This document shows positions 7,107-13,832 of a DNA stretch of 31,877 nucleotides, piece by piece. The number at the start of each line of letters is the position of its first letter. Positions within the stretch are counted from its first letter, which is position 1. The notes beneath the pieces were generated by a model. The model was given only the letters and a program-made list of their open reading frames with translations. It had not been told where the DNA came from and ran no database searches. Both the position numbers and the translations under genes were made by a program. This DNA comes from CAZQCI01 sp964592255 (GTDB lineage: Bacteria > UBA10199 > SBBF01), in assembly GCA_964592255.1 (NCBI GenBank), contig CAZQCI010000015.1:1-31877 (forward strand), written 5' to 3'.

Positions 7107-8306
7107 TCAAACTATTTTCTTAGGGTTCTTAAACCCATCCCGGAACATGTAAATCAAACCTTGGCGGTTTCCTTTGATAACAAAAAGCCATCCAATGGCC
7201 AGCAGGATATAGACCAGAGCGTAAAGAGTGCGGGCTTCGGTGCTGGTGAAAAGCATTTGAGTTATAAAAAGAACGAAGAGAATCAAGGCTTCCGTTATGG
7301 AGAAACGAAGGTTGACGATAATGACTATGGCAAAAACCGATTGTGCTACCGTGAGCAAAATCTCTTCCGCCTGCCGCGCATCCAAGGGCATTGGGTTTAA
7401 ATGTCCTGCCGAAAAATTGTAGACCAAAGGTAACATGCCCACCAAAAGGGTCCATTGGTTTACTTTAGAAGAGATGAGTGTTCCTAAACTTGCGGACGCT
7501 CGGGCTCGCAGTGCGAAAATAATAGAGACAATAAATTCCGGTGATTCGCTGGCTAAAGGCGCCAGCCACTGCACAAGAATGAATTCTTCGATATTCAGGT
7601 GTCGGCCCATCTCTAAAATACCTTCAGCAAAAGGTTCTGCTGAAATAAAAATCACATAACCTGAAAAAACAAAAAAGAAGAGAGTAGCCAGGACTCGCGG
7701 CAAGCGGCTCCATTCGGCAATTTCCACAATGGGCCCTTCGATTTCCGGTTCTTCATGATGGGAGCGAGTCGATTGAAACATGTACCAGACGAAAATAGAC
7801 ATGAGCACGATAGAGTCGACCCACGACAATGATTTTTTGAAGAAAACAAAGAAGCAGTAGCAGGTAGCCATGGTCAGGGCCAAAAGCTCCACGCGGCTTG
7901 ATTTTTCTAGAATGACTTCGCCTTTTTTTGTTTTAAAGAAATAAGCAAAAACTACGGCGGCCCAGCCTACACCGATGAGCAACCGGTTAGCACCCGTCAT
8001 ATTGGCGGTGGCATAATGGATGTATTCGGGCTTGGTGCCTGCTTCCCATGCAAAGTACATGTCTACGGCATATTCAGGGAGCACGGCGATGAGTGCTAGA
8101 AAAGCGATGGCCAGAGATTGTGGAATTTCAAACTGGGCCAATTCCGCACCCCACGATAACATAAAAGCAGCCGCAAAGATGGCTACTCCTGGGGCGATGG
8201 CATTCCAGGGGCTAGGAAGATGCACTCCGGAAAGTTTGAAGTAAATCCATTGAACTTCCAAAAAAAGGATCACTAAGATGGCAAAAAGATTTTTTGGTTT
8301 AAGCAT
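7107..8306 (-). CDS. Sodium/calcium exchanger-like (CaCA superfamily) membrane antiporter
   Basis: A 399-residue integral membrane protein with about ten hydrophobic segments. Two alpha-repeat regions, the ion-binding hallmark of cation/Ca2+ exchangers, are visible. The first is around residues 70-115 (AVLPEYAVD at 74-82, GANRLLIGVG at 105-114). The second is around residues 248-292 (LAPLASESPEFIVSIIF, then SSKVNQWTLLVG). The acidic residue before Pro in each (PEYA, ESPE) matches the family's ion-coordinating Glu. A hydrophilic loop, residues about 180-200, separates the halves. It should sit in the inner membrane and exchange Na+ or H+ against Ca2+ or another cation; specificity is unknown. 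The next gene on the same transcript encodes the thioredoxin-like protein, one base away. The start ATG has only a weak ribosome binding site. Confidence 0.85.
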   Translation of the reverse strand: MLKPKNLFAILVILFLEVQWIYFKLSGVHLPSPWNAIAPGVAIFAAAFMLSWGAELAQFEIPQSLAIAFLALIAVLPEYAVDMYFAWEAGTKPEYIHYATANMTGANRLLIGVGWAAVVFAYFFKTKKGEVILEKSSRVELLALTMATCYCFFVFFKKSLSWVDSIVLMSIFVWYMFQSTRSHHEEPEIEGPIVEIAEWSRLPRVLATLFFFVFSGYVIFISAEPFAEGILEMGRHLNIEEFILVQWLAPLASESPEFIVSIIFALRARASASLGTLISSKVNQWTLLVGMLPLVYNFSAGHLNPMPLDARQAEEILLTVAQSVFAIVIIVNLRFSITEALILFVLFITQMLFTSTEARTLYALVYILLAIGWLFVIKGNRQGLIYMFRDGFKNPKKIV

Positions 8307-8397
8307 GGGTTACTTTTTAATGGGAGACGCGATTAAAAACAAGAGAATTTAGTCCAGTAGGGCATGGTGAGAGCAGGCTCGATATGTTTTTTATGCC

Positions 8398-9627
8398 TCA
8401 CTGTTCCAAAAATTCCTTCAGATCATTATGCTGACGGCGGGCGTCTTCAAAGCCTAAGTCGAGAAGTTTTTTCAAATATTCTGGCATGAAGGCGATGTAG
8501 GATAAAAAATCAACCCCGGAGGTGGGATCAATATCCAAAACACGGACGAGAAATTTTTCAAACGGGCTAAAATGCAGGTCGCGCCCCCGGCGATAACAGT
8601 GGCTGAAAATTTCGCCGATGTCTTCTGAAGGCCGAATGCGGAGTACCTGCAGTTTTTTAACCCCACGACTGGCCATATCGCCGCGAATTTTTTTCTTATG
8701 GAGCATGTGGTTCATGTCTTCCAAAAATTTCTTTCCGTAAACTTCTTCACTCCATTCAATTAATTTATTGATGCGATCTAGTTGTTCGATGTCGTTATTG
8801 GTTTTGTCCAAAAACACGGAATTCATCACACGTCCCAAGACCTGACCCAGTGGGGGATGAACGCCCTTAAGGCCATGGGAAGGAATTTTTTCTCCAGGCC
8901 CCGCGCGATGATGTAGGCTGATAATTAAAATGGAATCAGCACCTAATTGAATAGCGGGAGACATGGGGGTGTTGAGACGCAAGCCACCATCCGTATAGCC
9001 GATGCCATTGATGAGTACTGTTGGAAAAACCAAAGGAATGGCCGCAGAGGCCATCACATGGATGGGTTGAATGGGCATTTCATGAATAATGTAGTCGCCA
9101 GTGTATTCCAGTGTGGGATATTTTTCGACAAATAATTCGGTTCGTCCTGTAAAAACGTTGGTGGTGACAATAGATACGGCTTGAATGATATTTTGCCGAA
9201 TATTTTCGGTAATATTTTTCCACGGGATAACTTTTTCAATAAAAGGCAGAAAAGGAGTTGTGTCTAAAAATCCGTTAAAGTGATGGGTTTGTGATTTTCC
9301 TTTTTTTAAAAAGTTACTGAAAATTCCACGGGAGCTGCGGGCTAAAAATTCAAACAACGCTTTACGGTCGCGCCGATAAATATTTTCTTCACGGACATTC
9401 TCCCAAAGAACGCGCGCTTCCCGACCTTGACGCGTAGCGTCTGCTGCTGTGGCTGCCATAAAGGCCGTATTGATGGCACCTACAGAAGTGCCACAATGGA
9501 TATCAAACTGTCGATTACGAGAAGCCGGCGGCAACATGGTGCGTAAATAATGAATAATTCCAGCCTCATAAGCGCCCCGGGCCCCCCCTCCCGATAATAC
9601 TAGCGCAATTTTTTTACGTGCCGCCAT
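8398..9627 (-). CDS. Patatin-like phospholipase
   Basis: A 409-residue patatin-family lipid acyl hydrolase. The oxyanion-hole motif SGGGARGAYEAG lies at residues 12-23. The nucleophile elbow is G46-T-S48-V-G, and the catalytic Asp is in the YTDGGLRLNTP segment (D213-G-G). The Ser-Asp dyad is therefore complete. The catalytic region spans about residues 6-225; the C-terminal 180 residues are charged and helical, longer than in short RssA-type members. No signal peptide is seen. Substrates are phospholipids or other acyl lipids by family. It lies upstream of the exchanger gene on the same strand, 91 bases away, so they may share a transcript. No convincing ribosome binding site was seen before the ATG, but the start is supported by the family N-terminus. 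Confidence 0.92.
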   Translation of the reverse strand: MAARKKIALVLSGGGARGAYEAGIIHYLRTMLPPASRNRQFDIHCGTSVGAINTAFMAATAADATRQGREARVLWENVREENIYRRDRKALFEFLARSSRGIFSNFLKKGKSQTHHFNGFLDTTPFLPFIEKVIPWKNITENIRQNIIQAVSIVTTNVFTGRTELFVEKYPTLEYTGDYIIHEMPIQPIHVMASAAIPLVFPTVLINGIGYTDGGLRLNTPMSPAIQLGADSILIISLHHRAGPGEKIPSHGLKGVHPPLGQVLGRVMNSVFLDKTNNDIEQLDRINKLIEWSEEVYGKKFLEDMNHMLHKKKIRGDMASRGVKKLQVLRIRPSEDIGEIFSHCYRRGRDLHFSPFEKFLVRVLDIDPTSGVDFLSYIAFMPEYLKKLLDLGFEDARRQHNDLKEFLEQ

Positions 9628-9825
9628 ATATTCAAGATTACCATAAAATCCCTTATTTTCATTAGGAAATTTGAGTCCGAAAATCGAACTCTTTCCATGC
9701 CATCACGCCTCTTTTTTTCTCTGAGGTTCACTTAAAACTCATCCAAGCCCTGGCATTAATATTGCTCTTTGAAGCCGCAGGCTTGTTTTGAGTTATTTAC
9801 AACTGTTATCAAATTAGGTACATTT

Positions 9826-10047
9826 ATGGGCCGGTGGAAACGTTTTGGAATTATTGTCGTGGAATACTTGTATGACCATGAACCTCGCCATGTTCATGTT
9901 TTTGAAGACGGCCAAAGGCTTCTTAAATTCAATATCGATGAATGGTCGATTATGGAAGGCAAAATGACTTCAAAAGCCCGAAAAGCTTTAGAGACTCTTA
10001 AGGAGGAAGGTATTTTTAATGAGAAATCCGAAATTCAAAAAAATTAG
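9826..10047 (+). CDS. DUF4160 family small protein (possible toxin-antitoxin component)
   Basis: A 73-residue protein with the DUF4160 pattern: an N-terminal strand (GRWKRFGIIVVEYLYDHEP), then RHVHVFEDGQRLLKFNIDEW, and a helical end (SKARKALETLKEEGIF). The DHxPxHVHV block is the family hallmark. The ATG at 9826 was chosen over the upstream TTG at 9769 because the family begins near this Met and the upstream codons look non-coding; the ribosome binding site is weak. The last 29 bases overlap the HTH-protein gene, implying translational coupling. DUF4160 genes are often found in pairs with a second small gene and are suspected toxin-antitoxin parts. No activity is established for this one. Confidence 0.7.
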   Translation: MGRWKRFGIIVVEYLYDHEPRHVHVFEDGQRLLKFNIDEWSIMEGKMTSKARKALETLKEEGIFNEKSEIQKN

Positions 10048-10504
10048 GCCCAATTACCGGAAAAAAGCTCTGGAAATAGTTTTGCAGGAAAAAGGCAAGG
10101 CCAAATCATATCTTTTACCTTTCATTGTTTTTGGAAATAAGAAAATAGGGCTCGAAAACCGATTTACAGAAATCGAAATCGATAAATCCCTAAGCTCTCT
10201 TGCCGCACGGTTTATTCTGGAGGACGGCACCCGAGGCGATTTTCCGTCTGATTTGGTTTTATATTATTGTGATCCTTCTTATCATTGGTCACCGCTTAAT
10301 CAAATCAAGCAAGCTATTGTTGGCAAGGTGAAAAAGATGTCGGTATCTCTCCGGGTAATGGCCGATGCGTTGCATACTTCCCCTGCGCAAGTCCGCAGGT
10401 TACTTAATGACCAAAATCTTTCCAAACAATGGATTCAATTGTTCCACTTGGCTGGATTGGCAGGTTATGAAATACAGTTTCAATTGAAGAAAAAGGTGGT
10501 GTAA
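10019..10504 (+). CDS. HTH-containing partner of the DUF4160 protein (antitoxin-like)
   Basis: A 161-residue protein. Residues 1-100 are beta-rich and of no family recognised here (LLPFIVFGNKKIGLENRF, then LEDGTRGDFPSDLVLYY). Residues about 108-140 look like a helix-turn-helix (SLRVMADALHTSPAQVRRLL), the second helix being the putative recognition helix. The start ATG has a strong ribosome binding site, AAGGAGG, about 9 bases upstream and inside the DUF4160 gene. The two genes overlap by 29 bases in different frames. A DNA-binding domain in the second gene of such a pair suggests autoregulation, as in type II antitoxins. This is inference. Confidence 0.65.
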   Translation: MRNPKFKKIRPNYRKKALEIVLQEKGKAKSYLLPFIVFGNKKIGLENRFTEIEIDKSLSSLAARFILEDGTRGDFPSDLVLYYCDPSYHWSPLNQIKQAIVGKVKKMSVSLRVMADALHTSPAQVRRLLNDQNLSKQWIQLFHLAGLAGYEIQFQLKKKVV

Positions 10505-10523
10505 TGCAAAAAGAGATTTTTAA

Positions 10524-11324
10524 CTAAAATTGGGCAAAGATAATTTGTAAGAGCATGGGTATTAAAATCAAAGTTGTTATTGTTGCTATTCTTTTTCGAT
10601 TTATTTTTGAATATTTTGTATGTTCTGGCCCGAAATCAAATTCAATTGAAGGGCATATATTTTCCCAATATTTTTTATAAGATGGCCAAAACAAAAATAA
10701 GATCCCCATACCAAGCCACCAACAGGCTGCTACGTAAAAAATATATTTAGATGTTGGGAAGGAAGTTAATAGTTTATCAAAAAGAAATGTGAAAGGATTC
10801 GATAAATCTGGATCAGATTTAATGGGCTTATAACCTAATTTATCTAGAATGAGAAAAAGAATTTTGGAAAAGAAGAACCCAATATTCAAAGATAAAAAAT
10901 GAAACATTATTCTTTTAATTTTCTTGAAAATTTTATTTTGAGGGGTGATTGCATATAAAATTTCTTCAATTTTTATGTCTGTTGAATTGACCCAATCATC
11001 TTCATCTCCTGCTACTGTATATTGGTTGAAATACTCATCATTTCCTTGATGTAACTCCAAAACAATATTTTTCTGGACCTGATAATCTGTAAAATCGATC
11101 TTTAAGCGAAGAATTTTCTTTAAATCTAAAATTGAATTTTCCTCTAAGTTTGTTTTTTCGTATCTGCGTATTTCATTGTTTTCACAATGAATAGTTATAT
11201 TAAATATTGCTCTGCTCGAATCATCACATTTTTTATATTCATTAAAAATAAAATTAGTTATTTTGATTAGGTCAGTTTTTTTAATTATTTTGTTGCCAAT
11301 AGCTTTGCTGATTTCTTTACGCAT
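10524..11324 (-). CDS. AT-rich hypothetical membrane protein
   Basis: A 266-residue protein not recognised. Residues 1-135 are soluble, charged and predicted mixed alpha/beta. Three hydrophobic segments follow, at about 141-160, 193-213 and 246-264, with a loop between the second and third containing WENICPSIEFDFGPEH. The base composition is clearly more AT-rich than neighbouring core genes, and Lys/Ile/Asn/Phe codons dominate, which suggests acquisition by transfer. No ribosome binding site is evident before the ATG. It lies between the DUF4160/HTH pair and a broken HTH gene, in an accessory patch. A role in defence or stress is possible by position only. Confidence 0.6.
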   Translation of the reverse strand: MRKEISKAIGNKIIKKTDLIKITNFIFNEYKKCDDSSRAIFNITIHCENNEIRRYEKTNLEENSILDLKKILRLKIDFTDYQVQKNIVLELHQGNDEYFNQYTVAGDEDDWVNSTDIKIEEILYAITPQNKIFKKIKRIMFHFLSLNIGFFFSKILFLILDKLGYKPIKSDPDLSNPFTFLFDKLLTSFPTSKYIFYVAACWWLGMGILFLFWPSYKKYWENICPSIEFDFGPEHTKYSKINRKRIATITTLILIPMLLQIIFAQF

Positions 11325-11388
11325 AAGGAAAAACTTACATTATACTCTTGAATAATGCCACTTTATTGATGATGAAGGTCTCTAGGAT

Positions 11389-11645
11389 CTACAAAAACTC
11401 CCGATAATCCGCTTTAGAGGCTTTTGCTATTTTTTTCGCAGTGAGGACTCCGATGGGGCGTCTTTGTTTTAGGATATCGCAGATGACGGTGACGGAGAGG
11501 CCGGATTTTCGGCTTAGGTCTTTTTGGGTCCAGTTGTAGAGGGTGAGTAGACCTTTAATGTTGCAATCGGAGTATCAATTTCTGGGGTTATGCGCTTGAG
11601 AAAAGCTTCCATATTTATCTGACATTTTTTGATTCTAATTTTCAT
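11389..11645 (-). pseudogene. Frameshifted XRE-type HTH (antitoxin-like) gene
   Basis: Reading the minus strand, one frame opens with MKIRIKKCQINMEAFLKRI and continues to about 11560. A second frame then gives LLTLYNWTQKDLSRKSGL, SVTVICDILKQRRPIGVLTA and a tail ending DYREFL-stop at 11389. The second block is a typical Cro/C1-type helix-turn-helix (WTQKDLSRKSGLSVTVICDIL). No single frame covers both parts, so a frameshift near 11555-11570 breaks the gene, or there is a sequencing error. HigA-like antitoxins have this size. No toxin gene is adjacent. Confidence 0.6.
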
Positions 11646-11766
11646 GAGAATCTTACTTGAGCAAGTCCCATGCCAAGAAATTTAGAAATTTAATCCTATA
11701 TATTTTGATGATTTATAATTACTATGCAAAATGAATCATCCGATTTTAGGACGGTACCAAATAAAA

Positions 11767-12387
11767 ATGTCTCAAATCCCCAATCAACCCATGCCCTTCC
11801 AATTCTGGTACGAGTTTGCCAGCACGTATTCTTATTTAACCGTCATGCGGATTGAAGAAGTCACTCGGCGGGCGGGGATTTTAGTTGAATGGAAGCCGTT
11901 TTTGTTGGGGCCTATTTTTAAGAAGCAAGGGTGGAACGATTCTCCTTTTAATCTTTATCCCGCAAAAGGACGTTACATGTGGCGTGATCTGGAACGACGT
12001 ACTGAAAGGCAAGGTGTTGTTTTTAAGAAAGCTTCCGTATTTCCGCGAAGTGGCTTGTTGGCGGCGCGCGTGGCCATTTGTGGAATGAAGCAAGGATGGG
12101 GAGTCGATTTCACTAAAAAAGTTTTTGAAGCCAATTTTAAAGATGATCAAAATATTGCCGATGCTCTCATCATCAAAAAATTGTTGAACTCCCTCAATGT
12201 GGATGCAGAGTCTATTCTTATTCAATCTTCCGGCGATGATGTTAAAGAAGCCCTGCGCCGGCAGACAGAAGAAGCTATGGAATTGGGAATTTTTGGCGCC
12301 CCCAGTTTTGTTGTAGGCCGCGAATTATTTTGGGGCGATGATCGGCTTGAAGAAGCGGTAGAGTGGTTTTGTGCCCATAAGGTTTAG
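11767..12387 (+). CDS. DsbA-fold 2-hydroxychromene-2-carboxylate isomerase-like protein
   Basis: A 206-residue protein of the HCCA isomerase / kappa-class GST family within the DsbA-like thioredoxin folds. Family features are the N-terminal strand FQFWYEFASTYSYL, where Ser replaces the redox Cys; then VEWKPFLLGPIFKKQGW; FPRSGLLAARVAI; and the C-terminal cis-Pro block GIFGAPSFVVG followed by ELFWGDDRLEEAVEW. HCCA isomerases act with glutathione in aromatic degradation, but many bacterial members have unknown substrates and no such pathway is nearby. An ATG at 11731 is also in frame. The later ATG is preferred because a TATAAT box at 11714-11719 would place the transcript start only a few bases before 11731. 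The start remains uncertain. Confidence 0.8.
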   Translation: MSQIPNQPMPFQFWYEFASTYSYLTVMRIEEVTRRAGILVEWKPFLLGPIFKKQGWNDSPFNLYPAKGRYMWRDLERRTERQGVVFKKASVFPRSGLLAARVAICGMKQGWGVDFTKKVFEANFKDDQNIADALIIKKLLNSLNVDAESILIQSSGDDVKEALRRQTEEAMELGIFGAPSFVVGRELFWGDDRLEEAVEWFCAHKV

Positions 12388-12394
12388 GTAAGGG

Positions 12395-12416
12395 CCCCGG
12401 CTTAATACTGCCGGGG
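12395..12416. repeat. GC-rich hairpin between the isomerase gene and recA
   Basis: The palindrome CCCCGGC / GCCGGGG (7-bp stem) has an 8-base AT-rich loop and is followed by TGACAATGACAT. It starts 7 bases after the isomerase stop codon. With no T-run it is a poor intrinsic terminator. The GGGGTGAC tail is shared with the hairpin at 1801 and, with one change, with that at 30196, suggesting a dispersed family. Confidence 0.55.
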
Positions 12417-12494
12417 TGACAATGACATTAGATTTTACTTGAAAAGGATGCCGTTTAAGATCAGAAGTAAGCAGGGTCAAAAAAAGGAGAAAAT

Positions 12495-13580
12495 ATGGAT
12501 TCCACAAACAATCAAACAAATAATTCTGGAGATAAAAACAAAGCGATTGGGCTTGCAGTGGCCACAATCGAAAAACAATTCGGTAAAGGTTCCATCATGC
12601 GCTTGGGCGAAGGGGATGTGTTGAAAAATGCGATGGTGGAAGCTATTCCCACGGGGTCTTTGGGGCTTGATATTGCCCTGGGTATTGGTGGACTTCCGCG
12701 AGGCCGAATTGTCGAAATTTATGGGCCGGAATCTTCCGGAAAAACAACTCTCACTCTCCACATTGTGGCCGAAGCGCAAAAACGTGGTGGAGTGTGTGCG
12801 TTTGTGGATGCGGAACATGCTTTAGACGTGGGTTATGCCCGCAAGTTAGGAGTTAAAGCGGAAGACCTTCTTATTTCGCAGCCCGACAGTGGCGAGCAGG
12901 CTTTGGAAATTGCGGAAACTTTGGTTCGCTCCAACGCTATCGATGTAATTGTTGTGGACTCAGTGGCTGCCCTTGTGCCCAAAGCAGAGTTGGAAGGTGA
13001 TATGGGCGATGCTCAAATGGGAGCTCAGGCGCGTTTGATGAGCCAGGCTTTGCGTAAATTGACGGGTACGGTTTCTAAATCCAAAACACTTTTGATTTTT
13101 ATCAACCAAATCCGCATGAAAATTGGTGTGATGTTTGGAAACCCCGAAACCACCACGGGTGGTAACGCTTTAAAATTTTATTCCTCTGTCCGCTTGGATA
13201 TCCGTAGAATTGGGGCTATTAAGCAGGGCGACGATGCTATTGGTAACCGCACGCGTGTGAAAATTGTTAAAAATAAAGTAGCGCCTCCATTCCGCGAAGT
13301 GGAATTTGATATGATGTATAATCAAGGCATTTCCCGCGAAGGTGATTTAATCGACCTGGCCGTGCAGCACGAAATTGTAGAAAAAAGTGGTGCCTGGTTT
13401 AACTACGGCGAGGAGCGCATTGGTCAAGGCCGCGAAAATGCGAAACAGTTTCTTAAAGATAATCCTGTTATTGCCAAAAAAATCGAGGGGGATGTGCTCA
13501 AAAAAGTGGGCTTACTTCCTGCCAATGAGGATAAAAAAGCGGCTCCCGCCACTACCGACAAAAAGTCAAAAGCTTCTTAA
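12495..13580 (+). CDS. recA: RecA recombinase
   Basis: A 361-residue protein, full length. RecA forms ATP-dependent filaments on single-stranded DNA, drives strand exchange and stimulates LexA self-cleavage. Visible are KGSIMRLGEG near the N-terminus, the Walker A loop GPESSGKTTL (from residue 77), and the Walker B strand DVIVVDSVAALVPKAELEG. The L1 region follows (GDAQMGAQARLMSQALRKLT). The L2-flanking block is FINQIRMKIGVMFGNPETTTGG. The C-terminal tail is Lys/Ala-rich rather than the strongly acidic tail of enterobacterial RecA. The ATG has an excellent ribosome binding site (AAAAAGGAG, about 5 bases away). No canonical gammaproteobacterial or Gram-positive SOS box was seen upstream. No recX lies between recA and alaS. 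Confidence 0.98.
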   Translation: MDSTNNQTNNSGDKNKAIGLAVATIEKQFGKGSIMRLGEGDVLKNAMVEAIPTGSLGLDIALGIGGLPRGRIVEIYGPESSGKTTLTLHIVAEAQKRGGVCAFVDAEHALDVGYARKLGVKAEDLLISQPDSGEQALEIAETLVRSNAIDVIVVDSVAALVPKAELEGDMGDAQMGAQARLMSQALRKLTGTVSKSKTLLIFINQIRMKIGVMFGNPETTTGGNALKFYSSVRLDIRRIGAIKQGDDAIGNRTRVKIVKNKVAPPFREVEFDMMYNQGISREGDLIDLAVQHEIVEKSGAWFNYGEERIGQGRENAKQFLKDNPVIAKKIEGDVLKKVGLLPANEDKKAAPATTDKKSKAS

Positions 13581-13586
13581 GATATG

Positions 13587-13609
13587 GGTAGTGTGTTAGT
13601 TTGAATTTT
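13587..13609. repeat. Single copy of a dispersed terminal repeat after recA
   Basis: Starting 6 bases after the recA stop codon, this 23-base stretch (core TTAGTTTGAATTT, beginning GGTAGTGTG) matches about 20 of 23 positions of the left end of the inverted-repeat element at 30167-30260. No opposite-facing partner was found before alaS. The rest of the 252-bp recA-alaS gap contains no credible gene; it may be the remnant of a larger insertion. Confidence 0.55.
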
Positions 13610-13832
13610 TTTGCGGATGTCTCAGATGTCATCTCGTTCCGTCCCGTTGGCGGAGGGCCACTTAAACATATCCATCCGACCGCATTCTTATCGAAACGAC
13701 ACAGTCCACGACCTCACCATCCTTACCCCAGACCCAAAAATACACCAATATCCGGGTGTGAAGACGGTGGGGGTAAACTCTTAAAATTTAGCGTTTGCCC
13801 CTCTCCCTTAACTTGTGTAGAAACGGGGGACT

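Noticed and set aside
12388..12494. An SOS (LexA) box upstream of recA
   Set aside because: No CTGT-N8-ACAG or GAAC-N4-GTTC type site was found in the spacer. A lineage-specific box cannot be excluded.
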